Shown in pieces: positions 39,577 through 49,388 of a stretch of 64,000 nucleotides of DNA. The translations under genes and the position numbers were made by a program. A model generated the notes under the pieces. It saw nothing but the letters and a program-made list of their open reading frames with translations. It did no database searches and was not told the origin of the DNA. The DNA lies in contig NZ_LMMT01000001.1 of the NCBI RefSeq assembly GCF_001422365.1, positions 1,193 through 65,192 of the forward strand, read 5' to 3'. Numbering within the stretch: position 1 is the stretch's first letter; the number at the start of each line of letters is the position of its first letter. Source of the DNA: Pseudorhodoferax sp. Leaf265 (GTDB lineage: Bacteria > Pseudomonadota > Gammaproteobacteria > Burkholderiales > Burkholderiaceae_C).

Positions 39577-39597
39577 AATCCCCGCTCTCGCTGCGGG

Positions 39598-39647
39598 AAA
39601 AGCCGGCACCGTGCCCCCTGGCGGGCGTACGCTGCCGGCTTTTCCTT
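39598..39647 (+). terminator. Intrinsic terminator of tctCBA
   Basis: An 11-bp perfect inverted repeat, AAAAGCCGGCA at 39598-39608 and TGCCGGCTTTT at 39633-39643, is followed by CCTTTTC. The loop is 24 bases. A small CCCGC/GCGGG hairpin lies just before it. It ends the tctCBA operon 21 bases after tctA; the next gene starts 18 bases beyond. Confidence 0.8.
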
Positions 39648-39664
39648 TTCCCAAGGAGCGAATG

Positions 39665-40093
39665 ATGGAGACCAATCAACTGCACCGGGGCCGGCTGATC
39701 GACCACATCCAGCTGGTGGTACGCGACCTCGACGCCAGCCGGCGCTTCTACACCGCCGTGTTCGCGGTGCTGGAGATCCCGCTGGGCGGCACGGCCGAGG
39801 ACTACTTCTGGGCCGACGAGCTGTTCGTCTCGACCGCCAGCAGCGAGGCAGCCCAGGGCGAGCTGACAGGACGCCACCACCTGGCCTTCCAGGCCAAGGA
39901 CCGCGCCACCGTCGACGCCTTCCACAAGGCGGCACTGGCCCATGGCGGCCGCGACAACGGCGGCCCCGGCGAGCGGCCCTACCACCCGGGCTACTACGGC
40001 GCCTTCGTACTCGACCCGGACGGCAACAACATCGAGGCCGTGTTCCACGGCGAGGCGCAGCGCAACGTGCCCTCGGTGGTCGTCACGTTCTAG
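39665..40093 (+). CDS. Glyoxalase/VOC superfamily protein
   Basis: A 142-residue single-module VOC protein. The first half has IDHIQLVVRDLDASRRFYTA with a likely metal-binding His, and the second has GRHHLAFQAKD, YYGAFVLDPDGNNIEAVFHG with the likely Glu ligand. The family includes glyoxalase I, dioxygenases and resistance proteins; the substrate is unknown. AAGGAG at 39653 favours the second ATG (39665) over 39662. It lies between the tct terminator and a Bug protein gene. Confidence 0.88.
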   Translation: METNQLHRGRLIDHIQLVVRDLDASRRFYTAVFAVLEIPLGGTAEDYFWADELFVSTASSEAAQGELTGRHHLAFQAKDRATVDAFHKAALAHGGRDNGGPGERPYHPGYYGAFVLDPDGNNIEAVFHGEAQRNVPSVVVTF

Positions 40094-40188
40094 ACAGGAA
40101 CCGCGGGTTCCCACGGACTTGCATACCGTACCTCAGCGCTGACACTCGCAGCCCGCTGGCGCTGTGCCAGTGCACCGCTGAAGGTTTC

Positions 40189-41172
40189 ATGACCCATCTC
40201 TCTGGAGCGCCCGCGCGGCGCCATCTGCTGCTCGGCCTGGCTTGCAGCGCCGTCTTCTGCGCCGCCCTGCCCGTCCTGGCGCAGGACTATCCCAACAAGC
40301 CCGTCGAACTCGTGGTCTCGGCCGCGGCCGGCGGCGGCACCGACGCCGTGGCACGCACTTTCTCCGAGGCCGCACGCACCCACTTCAGCCAGCCCATCGT
40401 CGTCGTCAACAAGCCCGGCGCGGCCAGTTCCATCGGCTTCACCGATGTGGCCCTGTCGAAGAAGGATGGCTACAAGATGGGCGTCATCAGCGTGAACCTG
40501 GCGATCCTGCCCGCGCTGAACCTGACCAAGGTGACGGTGGAGGACTACAGCTTCATCGCGCGCTTGAACAACGACCCCTCGGCCATCACGGTGGCAGCCG
40601 ATGCGCCCTGGAAGAGCATCGAGGAGTTCCTGGCCGCGGCCAAGCAGGCGCCCGAGAAGATCCGCGTGGGCAACGCCGGCACCGGCGACGCCTGGCACGT
40701 GGCCGCGCTGGCACTGGAGGAAAAGACCGGCACGCGCTTCACGCACATCCCCTACCAGGGCGGCAATCCGGCCGTGCTGAGCCTGCTCGGCGGCCACCTC
40801 GATGCCGTGACCGTGAGCCCCGGCGAGGTCGCCCAGCACGTGGCCGCCGGCAAGCTGCGCGTGCTCGCCGTGATGGCCGATGCGCGCATGCCGGGCCTGT
40901 TCGCGAACACCCCCACGCTCAAGGAGCGCGGCATCGACCTGACCGTGGGTGCCTGGCGCGGCCTGGTCGTGCCCAAGGGCACGCCCGACGAGGTGGTGGC
41001 CAAGCTGCGCACCATGGCACGCGCCGCGGCGGCCGAGCCGGCCTTCCGCGAGACGCTGGAGCGCGCCAACCTGGGCTACTCGTACGCCGAGGGCGACCTG
41101 TTCCTCAAGCAGATCCTGGCGGACCGCGAGATGTTCAAGGGCATCCTGGCCAAGATCGACGTGAAGAAGTGA
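40189..41172 (+). CDS. Bug-family periplasmic solute-binding protein
   Basis: A 327-residue protein with a signal peptide of about 31 residues (cleavage near VLA-QDYPNKP). The mature N-terminus YPNKPVELVVSAAAGGGTDAVAR is the standard Bug opening, and the internal IPYQGGNPAVLSLLGGHLDA is the second family block. It has no membrane partners of its own nearby, so it would share the TctAB permease or another system. Orphan Bug proteins are greatly expanded in Burkholderiales. The ligand is unknown. Confidence 0.9.
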   Translation: MTHLSGAPARRHLLLGLACSAVFCAALPVLAQDYPNKPVELVVSAAAGGGTDAVARTFSEAARTHFSQPIVVVNKPGAASSIGFTDVALSKKDGYKMGVISVNLAILPALNLTKVTVEDYSFIARLNNDPSAITVAADAPWKSIEEFLAAAKQAPEKIRVGNAGTGDAWHVAALALEEKTGTRFTHIPYQGGNPAVLSLLGGHLDAVTVSPGEVAQHVAAGKLRVLAVMADARMPGLFANTPTLKERGIDLTVGAWRGLVVPKGTPDEVVAKLRTMARAAAAEPAFRETLERANLGYSYAEGDLFLKQILADREMFKGILAKIDVKK

Positions 41173-41179
41173 CAGGTCT

Positions 41180-41689
41180 TCAGAGCAGTTGCGGGTTGCG
41201 CTGCCACACGGACCAGGTCAGCGCGGTGGCGAACGTCACCCAGACCAGGTAGGGCAGCAGCAGCAGGCCGGCGCTGCGCCGGATACGCCAGAAGCCGGCC
41301 AGCGTGGCCGCCAGCAGTACCCACAGCAGCACGATGTCGGCGAAGGCCGGCGCGCCGAGCCGCCAGCCGAAGAACAGCCAACTCCACAGCCCATTGGCCG
41401 CAAGCTGCGCCACGAACAGGCCCAGCGGCACGGCCGCGCCGCCCCAGCTGCGCTGGCGCCACACCTGCCAGGCAGCAACCGCCATCATGGCGTAGAGCAG
41501 CGTCCAGACCGGGCCGAACACGCTGGCGGGCGGGGCCCAGTCCGGCCGGTTCAGCTGTGCATAGAAGCCGGGCGCATCGCGCGAGGCCAGCGCGCCCAGC
41601 GCAGCCACCGCAAAGCACAGCAACAGCCAGCCCAGAAGTCCGAGCCAGGGGTGTCGGGTGCGCGCAGTTGGGGGTGGTGGCAAGGGCAT
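41180..41689 (-). CDS. tspO: TspO/MBR family protein
   Basis: A 169-residue protein with five membrane helices, matching the TspO/translocator protein family. The signature LNRPDWAPPASVFGPVWTLLY (about 46-66) with its conserved Trp and Pro residues, and ANGLWSWLFFGW in helix 3, are clear. TspO proteins bind porphyrins and other tetrapyrroles and affect pigment and stress responses. It is convergent with the Bug gene, 7 bases apart, and no haem gene adjoins it. Confidence 0.93.
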   Translation of the reverse strand: MPLPPPPTARTRHPWLGLLGWLLLCFAVAALGALASRDAPGFYAQLNRPDWAPPASVFGPVWTLLYAMMAVAAWQVWRQRSWGGAAVPLGLFVAQLAANGLWSWLFFGWRLGAPAFADIVLLWVLLAATLAGFWRIRRSAGLLLLPYLVWVTFATALTWSVWQRNPQLL

Positions 41690-41754
41690 CGCCCCATGAT
41701 GCCTGCGGCGCCCGACGACGTCTGTAGGCGTGGCGCGCGGCTGCGGGCAGGCCC

Positions 41755-42255
41755 TCAGTGGTCGCGCAGGCGCTTGTAGCGGGCCAGCAGCCGTGCGCCC
41801 TTCGCGGCGATGCGGCGCGCAGCCGCTTCGGTGCGTGGCACCGGTTCGCCCCAGGCATGGGCCGATAACGCAAAGCGCGTGGGCTTGCCATGCGCATCGC
41901 GCAGCGGCGGAAGTTCGGCGCGGCCGTAGAAGCGCATGGCCCAGCTGCCCTTGCGGCGCATCTCCTCGGGCGTCATGTCGCGCACCAGCTTGGTCACGCC
42001 GGGCTTCAGGTGCGCGCCGTCGCTGCGCTTGAACGCGGCGCGGCCGGCCGGCGTGAGGCCGCCCTTGGGATCGCGCGTCTTCTGGCGCTTCGCCGCCTGC
42101 ATGTTGTCGACCAGGTTGGGATAGGGGCGGCCGGCGGCGCGCGCATGCTTGCGAGCGGACGCCTTGGCCGCCGGGCTCAGCGGCTGGCGGTGCGTGCCGC
42201 GCGGCGCGGGCTGGTTCCAGGGTTCTTCATCGTGGTGGGCGCGTGCCATGGCCAT
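41755..42255 (-). CDS. Basic hypothetical protein (DUF6321-like)
   Basis: A 166-residue, strongly basic protein without signal or membrane segment. The central DPKGGLTPAGRAAFKRSDGA and HLKPGV resemble DUF6321, seen in phage and bacterial proteins, and the following TPEEMRRKGSWAMRFYGR is conserved-looking. It may bind nucleic acid, given the charge; no function is known. GAGG precedes the ATG at 42255; a second ATG at 42249 is equally possible. The 186 bases up to the acyl-CoA dehydrogenase contain no further gene. Confidence 0.75.
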   Translation of the reverse strand: MAMARAHHDEEPWNQPAPRGTHRQPLSPAAKASARKHARAAGRPYPNLVDNMQAAKRQKTRDPKGGLTPAGRAAFKRSDGAHLKPGVTKLVRDMTPEEMRRKGSWAMRFYGRAELPPLRDAHGKPTRFALSAHAWGEPVPRTEAAARRIAAKGARLLARYKRLRDH

Positions 42256-42441
42256 GTTCCTCGTGCAATGCGATCGGCCCATGCTGCACCGCCGCGGCCG
42301 CCGTGAACGTGCGTCGGCGGCTGCGACGGCCGTGGGATGCCGCCGACGTGACAGCCGCGCCGGTGCGGGTAGCCAATGTGACACGGCCGCCGCGCAACGC
42401 TGCGCTAGGCTCGCGCACCGTCAACCCCAGAACGCCCAAAC

Positions 42442-43608
<1,167 letters not shown>

Positions 43609-43628
43609 GCTGACCCGTCTGCGGGCGG

Positions 43629-44510
43629 CTACGGCCGTGCCGTCGCCTTCAGTTGCTCGACCAGCCGCTCGCGCAGCACCGCCAGGCCGCGGTCGTCGTC
43701 GGCCGCCTTGCGCGTCACCAGCGTGAGCTCCAGCACCGGCGCATTGCGCCCCAGTCGCAGCACGCGCACCGGATAGGCCGTGAGCAGGGTGCCGTCCAGC
43801 AGGTGGATGATGGCCACGCCCAGGCCGCCGCTGACCATGGCGACGATGGCCGGTGCCGAATCCAGCTCCAGCACGCCGCGCTTGTCGGGCACCAGCGACA
43901 GCACATGGCGGGCGGCCATCGCACCGGTGACGGTGTTGCGGTCGTAGCGGATCCAGTCGTGCCGGCGCAGCAGGGCCGTGGCACTGGACTCGGTGGCATC
44001 TGGCGGCGCGATCAGCACCAGCTCGCGCCGCGCCAGCGGCCACCAGCGCAGCTGCTCGCTGCCGCCCTTGGCCGGCATGGCCACCACGGCCGCATCGATC
44101 TGGCCGGCCTTGACGCCTGCGATCAGCGTGGCGCTGCGCCCGCGCACCGGCCGCACCGCGAGCCGCGGGTGCTGCGCGCGCAGCGCCGACAGCGTGCCGG
44201 GCAACAACGAAGGCAGCAGCGACTCGATCACGCCCAAGCGGAGCACGCCTTCGATCTCGATGCCGGGGCGCCGACGCAGGCCGTCGAGCCGCTGCAGCCC
44301 GCCGCGCATGGCGGCGGCGACATCGAACGCCGCCACGCGCGGGCGCACCTGTGGGCCGGAACGGTCGAACAGCGGCTGACCCAGGTACTGCTCGAGCTGC
44401 TTCATCTGCATGCTGACAGCACTTGGCGTGAGGTTCATCGCGGCCGCGGCACTGGCGAAGCTGCCCGTGCGCAGCACCGCATCGAGCGTGGAGAAAGCTT
44501 CGATCTTCAT
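43629..44510 (-). CDS. LysR-family transcriptional regulator
   Basis: A 293-residue regulator. The N-terminal winged helix covers 1-60 (FASAAAAMNLTPSAVSMQMKQLEQYLGQPLF), followed by a substrate-binding domain of two subdomains (LRLGVIESLLPSLLP, SGGLGVAIIHLLDG). AAGGAATTTG supports ATG 44510 rather than the in-frame TTG at 44513. It is divergent from the dioxygenase gene with 89 bases between, the classic arrangement in which a LysR protein controls the divergent operon and itself. Confidence 0.94.
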   Translation of the reverse strand: MKIEAFSTLDAVLRTGSFASAAAAMNLTPSAVSMQMKQLEQYLGQPLFDRSGPQVRPRVAAFDVAAAMRGGLQRLDGLRRRPGIEIEGVLRLGVIESLLPSLLPGTLSALRAQHPRLAVRPVRGRSATLIAGVKAGQIDAAVVAMPAKGGSEQLRWWPLARRELVLIAPPDATESSATALLRRHDWIRYDRNTVTGAMAARHVLSLVPDKRGVLELDSAPAIVAMVSGGLGVAIIHLLDGTLLTAYPVRVLRLGRNAPVLELTLVTRKAADDDRGLAVLRERLVEQLKATARP

Positions 44511-44599
44511 CAAATTCCTTGACGTTCCAATTCAACAATCATCGCTTTTTCTTGACGATGCTCAAACCTAGACTCATGGCCATCCCCACTGGAGACCGC
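44511..44599. promoter_or_regulatory. Divergent LysR/dioxygenase control region
   Basis: Two direct CTTGACG repeats lie 33 bases apart (44518 and 44551) in a locally AT-rich stretch. The second resembles a -35 box for the dioxygenase gene, and the pair could equally be LysR half-sites. No clean -10 box is at the right distance. Confidence 0.35.
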
Positions 44600-45718
44600 A
44601 TGAGCCAAGAGAACAAGCCAAGCGCCTGGTTGGCGCGCGACGCCGCGCAGGACCTGTCCTGGACCATCCACATGACTTCCGAGGAAGCCGCCGGCTTCGA
44701 CGCCGCGCTGGCCCACGCCGAGGCCGCCGCCAAGCCGCTGCTGGCCATGACGCGCGCCGACTTCCCGCTGCCGCCGGCCTCGCGCGCCGTGCTGGAGCGC
44801 GCCATCGCCACCACCCAGGGCCGTTGGGGCATGTGCCTGCTCAAGGGCTTCGGCGTGGACCGCTGGACCGAAGCGCAGACCCGCCTGGCCTACTGGGGCA
44901 TGGGCCTGCACATGGGCACGGCGCGCACGCAGAACCGCGCCAGCGAGATCATCAACGACGTGCGCGACACCGGCGCGGACTACAAGGTCAAGGGCGGCCG
45001 CGGCTACAACACCAACGCCGGACTGGACTTCCACCAGGACTCCTGCGACGTGGTGGCGCTGCTCTGCCGGCGCACCGCCAAGAGCGGCGGCACCAGCAAG
45101 GTGATCAGCTCGATCGCGCTGCGCGACGAGGTGGCCCGGCTGCGGCCCGACCTGGTGCCCGTGCTGCAGCAGGACTGGTACCACAGCTACCAGGGCACGC
45201 AGGACCCGGTGCAGCCGCCCTACTACCGCTGCCCCATCGTCGGCGACGACCCCGACTGGTTCTGCGCCCGCACCAACCGCAAGAACACCGACGCCGCGCA
45301 GCGCGACTTCGACGAGGTGCCGCGCCTGTCGACCGCCCAACGCGAGGTGCTCGACCTGCTGGACCAGCTCATGCCCAGCGACAAGCTCTGCTACTCGATG
45401 GAACTGGAGCAAGGCGACCTGCAGCTGCTCAACAACTACGTGACGCTGCACTCGCGCACGCCGTTCGAGGACTTCGACACGCCCGACCGCAAGCGCCACC
45501 TGCTGCGCCTGTGGCTGGCCGTGCCGTCCTCGCAGCCGCTGCCGCCGCAATGGGAGGAGTACTACGGTGATCGCCGTGCCGGCAGCGTGCGCGGCGGCGT
45601 GCGCGGCAGCGCCATCACGGCCGAGTTCCTGGCCTACGAGGAACGCCAGGCGGCCGATCTGGGCATGGCCTGGCGGCCCTGGCGCCCCCTGGTCACGCGC
45701 GACACCGCCAGCGCCTGA
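44600..45718 (+). CDS. Fe(II)/2-oxoglutarate dioxygenase, TauD/TfdA family
   Basis: A 372-residue non-haem iron enzyme. The iron ligands are visible as the HxD of LDFHQDSCD and the distal His of VTLHSRTPFED, and RHLLRLWL supplies the 2-oxoglutarate-binding Arg. The family hydroxylates small acids such as taurine or aryloxyacetates; this subgroup has no known substrate that I can name. TGGAG lies 6 bases before ATG 44600. It starts the LysR-controlled unit with a Bug protein and a PEP-mutase-like lyase downstream. Confidence 0.9.
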   Translation: MSQENKPSAWLARDAAQDLSWTIHMTSEEAAGFDAALAHAEAAAKPLLAMTRADFPLPPASRAVLERAIATTQGRWGMCLLKGFGVDRWTEAQTRLAYWGMGLHMGTARTQNRASEIINDVRDTGADYKVKGGRGYNTNAGLDFHQDSCDVVALLCRRTAKSGGTSKVISSIALRDEVARLRPDLVPVLQQDWYHSYQGTQDPVQPPYYRCPIVGDDPDWFCARTNRKNTDAAQRDFDEVPRLSTAQREVLDLLDQLMPSDKLCYSMELEQGDLQLLNNYVTLHSRTPFEDFDTPDRKRHLLRLWLAVPSSQPLPPQWEEYYGDRRAGSVRGGVRGSAITAEFLAYEERQAADLGMAWRPWRPLVTRDTASA

Positions 45719-45752
45719 AGCACAGCGACAACGATTCCACGGAGTACGAGAC

Positions 45753-46712
45753 ATGCAACGACGCGAACTGCTGGGCGCCCTGGGTGGCATGCTGGCCCTG
45801 TCCACCACCACGGGCCTGCAGGCCCAGCCCGCCGTGACCCGGCTGCTGGTCGGCGCCACACCGGGCGGCGGCACCGACATCGTGGCACGTGCGCTGGCAC
45901 AGGAACTCAGCACGCGCATGGGCCGCCAGTTCATCGTGGACAACCGGCCCGGTGCAGCCGGCAACATCGCGGCCCAGGCCGTGGCCAAGGCCCAACCCGA
46001 CGGTGCCACGCTGCTGCTGAGCTACACCAGCCACGTCATCAACCCCTCGCTGTACGACAAGCTGCCGTTCGACACGGTGCGCGACTTCACGCCCATCGCG
46101 GGCGTGGCCTCGCTGCCCGGCATCCTGGTTGCCCACCCCGCGCTGCCGGCCAACACGCTGCCCGAGCTCATCGCGCTGGCCAAGGCCAAGCCGGGCAAGC
46201 TCAACATCGCGATCGCCGGCCTGGGCAGCTCCAACCACCTCGCCGGCGAGGTGCTCAAGCTCGACGCCGGCCTGCAGATCACCAGCGTGCCCTACAAGGG
46301 CACGGGGCCGGCGCTGCAGGAGGTCGTGGCCGGGCAGATCGAGCTCGTGATCTCGGGCGTGGCCAGCGTGCAGCAGTTGCTCAAGGCCGGCAAGGTCAAG
46401 GCGCTGGCCGTGACCAGCCTGCAGCGCGTGGCCGAGTTCCCGCAGGTGCCCACCATCGCCGAGACGCTGTCGGGCTTCGACTTCAGTTCCTGGTACGGGG
46501 TGTTCGGCCCAGCCGGCATGGACGCGGCCGAGACCCAGCGCCTGGCGCAGGCGGTGCAGGCGGCGCTGCAGTCGCCCGCGCTGCGCGAGCGCTTCCGCCA
46601 CGAGGGCCTGATCGCGATGTCGCGCGGCCAAGCTGAGTTCGGCGCCTTCGTGCAGAGTGAGATTTCGCGCTGGGCCAAGATCGTCACCGCCACCGGCGCC
46701 AAAGCAGAATGA
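45753..46712 (+). CDS. Bug-family periplasmic solute-binding protein
   Basis: A 319-residue protein with a short signal peptide beginning MQRRELLGALGG and ending near LQA-QPAVT. The mature part has the Bug opening LLVGATPGGGTDIVARALA and the block VPYKGTGPALQEVVAGQIEL. It lies 34 bases after the dioxygenase gene and overlaps the lyase gene by 4 bases, so the three form an operon. It probably captures the substrate of the two enzymes. No TctA/TctB pair is next to it. Confidence 0.93.
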   Translation: MQRRELLGALGGMLALSTTTGLQAQPAVTRLLVGATPGGGTDIVARALAQELSTRMGRQFIVDNRPGAAGNIAAQAVAKAQPDGATLLLSYTSHVINPSLYDKLPFDTVRDFTPIAGVASLPGILVAHPALPANTLPELIALAKAKPGKLNIAIAGLGSSNHLAGEVLKLDAGLQITSVPYKGTGPALQEVVAGQIELVISGVASVQQLLKAGKVKALAVTSLQRVAEFPQVPTIAETLSGFDFSSWYGVFGPAGMDAAETQRLAQAVQAALQSPALRERFRHEGLIAMSRGQAEFGAFVQSEISRWAKIVTATGAKAE

Positions 46713-47581
46713 CGACGCTGCGCGAACGCCTGGCCGAGCCCCGGCCGCTGCTGGTCCCCGGCGTCTACGACGCGCTGACCGCGCTGCTGGCCGAGCAGGC
46801 CGGATTCGAGGCGCTGTACCTGTCGGGCGGTGCCGTGGCCTACAGCCAGCTCGGCCGCTCCGACATCGGGCTGACGACGGCCAGCGAGACGGCCAACGTG
46901 CTAGCCCGCATCACCGACCGCGTCCGCTTGCCCGTCATCGTCGATGGCGACACCGGCTACGGCAATGCGCTCAATGTGCAGCGCACGGTGCGCGACTTCG
47001 AGCGCGCCGGTGCCGCCATGGTCCAGCTCGAAGACCAGGACTTTCCCAAACGCTGCGGCCACCTGGCCGGCAAGTCGCTGGTGTCCTCCGCCGAAATGCA
47101 GGGCAAGCTGCATGCCGCGCTGGATGCACGCCGCTCGCCCGAGACACTGATTCTGGCGCGCACCGATGCCGTGGCGGTCGAGGGCCTGGACGCCGCGTTC
47201 GAGCGTGCCGAAGCCTACCTGGCATGCGGCGTGGACGCGCTGTTCATCGAGGCGCTGCGCTCGCGCGAGCAGATGCAGCAGGCCTGCGCGCGTTTCGCCA
47301 GCCGCACGCCCATGCTCGCCAACATGGTCGAGGGCGGCCAGACGCCGATCGGCAGCGCCGGCGAACTCGGCGAGATCGGCTTTCGCATCGCCATCTTTCC
47401 GGGCGGCACCGCGCGCTTCGTCGCGGCCGGCCTGCAGCAGTACTTCGCCCAGCTGAAGGCCGACGGCAGCACGGCCGCGCTGCGCGAGCGCATGCTGGAC
47501 TTCGACCAGCTCAACGGCGTGATCGGCACGCCCGAACTGCTGGCCCAGGGCCAGATCTACGCCGATCCCAACGCGCGCTGA
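46709..47581 (+). CDS. Isocitrate lyase/PEP mutase-family protein
   Basis: A 290-residue TIM-barrel enzyme. The start PGVYDALTALLAEQAGFEALYLSGGA, the metal-binding VDGDTGYGNALN and the QLEDQDFPKRCGHLAGK loop are the family marks; the KKCGH-like loop with catalytic Cys (KRCGH) suggests a 2-methylisocitrate-lyase or oxaloacetate-hydrolase-like activity rather than PEP mutase. It would cleave a C-C bond in an organic acid made by the pathway. Start overlaps the Bug stop (ATGA). Its 3' end overlaps the convergent MFS gene by 25 bases. Confidence 0.9.
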   Translation: MTTLRERLAEPRPLLVPGVYDALTALLAEQAGFEALYLSGGAVAYSQLGRSDIGLTTASETANVLARITDRVRLPVIVDGDTGYGNALNVQRTVRDFERAGAAMVQLEDQDFPKRCGHLAGKSLVSSAEMQGKLHAALDARRSPETLILARTDAVAVEGLDAAFERAEAYLACGVDALFIEALRSREQMQQACARFASRTPMLANMVEGGQTPIGSAGELGEIGFRIAIFPGGTARFVAAGLQQYFAQLKADGSTAALRERMLDFDQLNGVIGTPELLAQGQIYADPNAR

Positions 47582-48768
47582 CGCAGCAGCAGCGCCTGGG
47601 CCAGCAGCCCACCACCGGCCCAACCCAGCATCAGCACGCCCAGCCAGACCGGCCCGTCCATGGGCACCAGGCTCACGGCGAAGCCGCCCACCGCGCCAGT
47701 CAGCTGCTGCATGAGCCCGGCCACGGCCGCCGCCGAGCCGGCCAGCGCCGGCACCAGGCCCACCGTGCCGATCAGCGTGGGCGGCAGCAGCAGGCCGTGG
47801 CCGATGCCCATGGCCAGCATGGGCAACGACAGCGCCAACGGATGGTGCAGGCCGGCCAGGCCCAGCACCAGCACCGTGACCAGCCCACTGAGCGTGACGG
47901 CCTGGCCCAGGTTCATGAGGAAGCGGTCGCTGCGGCCCGCATGCAGCAGCCGTTGCGTGAGCAGGTTGCCGACCACATAGGCCACCGGCGGCGTCATGAT
48001 GTACAGGCCCATCTGCTGCGGTCCCACGCCGTAGCTGGCCAGCACCAGCGGCGCGCCGCCCAGAAAGGTATAGAAGGTGCCGGCCGTCATCGCGAGGATG
48101 CCCACGTACAGCACGAAGGAGCGCTCGCGCGCCAGCCGCGCATAGCCGCCCAGCAGCGTCGCCACGCTGGCGCCCCGGGCCTGCACGGGCGGCGGCGTGG
48201 CCGGCAGCCAGCGCCAGGCCGCCACCAGCAGCCCCGCAGCCAGCACGGCGATCAGCAGGAAATTGGCCTGCCAGCCCCAGCGCGCATGCACCTGCCCGCC
48301 CAGCAGCATGGCCGTGGGCGGGCACAGGCCCATCATCATGCCGATGAAGGCCATCACGCGCGTGCGCTCGGAGCCCGTGAAGAGGTCCTGCACCATGGCC
48401 CGGCCGATCACCATGCCGGCCGCGCAGCCCGCGCCCTGCATCACGCGCGCGAGGTTGAGCACGGCCAGGCTGGGCGCCAGCGCCGCGGCCAGCGAACCCG
48501 CCAGCGCGAGCAACAGGCCGGCCAGCAGCACGGGCTTGCGGCCGATGCGGTCGGACACCGCGCCGTAGACCAGCTGGAACACGCCGTAGGCCGCCACGTA
48601 GCCGCCAAAGCCCAGCTGCACCTGGGCCTGGCTCGCGCCGAACTCGGCCGGCCACTGCTGCATGGAGGGCAGGCAGATGGTCATGGCCAACAGGCCCAGG
48701 GCCAGTTGCGCGACGAGGTTGGCGGTGAGCCAGACCGGACGGACGGAAGCGGCGGGAAGAACAGGCAT
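47557..48768 (-). CDS. MFS transporter, Bcr/CflA drug-resistance type
   Basis: A 403-residue inner-membrane protein with 12 predicted helices. The loop 2-3 motif GAVSDRIGRKPVLLAGL is the major-facilitator signature, and LNLARVMQGAGCAAGMVIGRAMVQD with the following region matches the 12-helix drug:H+ antiporter group of Bcr/CflA. It probably exports a toxic or metabolic compound. Convergent overlap of 25 bases with the lyase gene. The 188-base gap to 48957 shows no further gene. Confidence 0.9.
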   Translation of the reverse strand: MPVLPAASVRPVWLTANLVAQLALGLLAMTICLPSMQQWPAEFGASQAQVQLGFGGYVAAYGVFQLVYGAVSDRIGRKPVLLAGLLLALAGSLAAALAPSLAVLNLARVMQGAGCAAGMVIGRAMVQDLFTGSERTRVMAFIGMMMGLCPPTAMLLGGQVHARWGWQANFLLIAVLAAGLLVAAWRWLPATPPPVQARGASVATLLGGYARLARERSFVLYVGILAMTAGTFYTFLGGAPLVLASYGVGPQQMGLYIMTPPVAYVVGNLLTQRLLHAGRSDRFLMNLGQAVTLSGLVTVLVLGLAGLHHPLALSLPMLAMGIGHGLLLPPTLIGTVGLVPALAGSAAAVAGLMQQLTGAVGGFAVSLVPMDGPVWLGVLMLGWAGGGLLAQALLLRQRALGSA

Positions 48769-48956
48769 CGTGGGCGGCAGGCGAAGCCGCCGATGTTGCC
48801 CCAAGTCGGCCGCCGTGCCGGTCCATGCGCGGCGTCGGACACCGGGCTTCGCCAACGGCGTGCCGCACAACGCGCCGCGTCCTACAGCGCTGCGGTCCGT
48901 GCCGACCAGAATGAATCCATGGCGCGACAGCCCGCCGCGCACCACCGGAGGACACC

Positions 48957-49277
48957 ATGCGACATACCGCTTCCCTTCCCGTGCTGTTCGCGGCCGTGGT
49001 CGGCCTGGCAGCCGCAGGCGCCCAGGCGCAGGACCTGGTCGTCAACGAAGGCCAGGATTCGATCCGTTTGACCGATGCGGCCTGCAGCAACGCGGCCGTG
49101 CTCCAGCGCATCGCCCCGGCCGAGCGCGCCCTGTTCCGCACCGCATCGGCCACGCTGCAGGGCCAGCGCTACACCGCCTGCTGGAGCCGCGTCTCCAGCG
49201 CCGTCTACATCGTCTACGAAGACGGCGACCAAGGCCTGGTGCCGGTGGCCAGGCTCAAGGTGCCGGTGGACATCTGA
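48957..49277 (+). CDS. Small secreted protein of unknown function
   Basis: A 106-residue exported protein. The signal peptide spans about 1-24 (cleavage near AQA-QDLVV). The mature part of about 80 residues has two Cys (in DAACSNA and TACWSRV) that could form a disulphide, and ends in a beta-rich stretch VYIVYEDGDQGLVPVARLKV. I do not recognise a family. ACCGGAGG precedes the ATG. It stands alone. Confidence 0.8.
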   Translation: MRHTASLPVLFAAVVGLAAAGAQAQDLVVNEGQDSIRLTDAACSNAAVLQRIAPAERALFRTASATLQGQRYTACWSRVSSAVYIVYEDGDQGLVPVARLKVPVDI

Positions 49278-49388
49278 GGTCCGGCGCCACAGCGCGACAC
49301 AACTACTTGCAAATGCGCTGCCGTTCGGTTCACGGCCTTGTCATAGTGGCTGCGGAGACTCGCCGCCCAACAACAAGGAGGAACGAAG

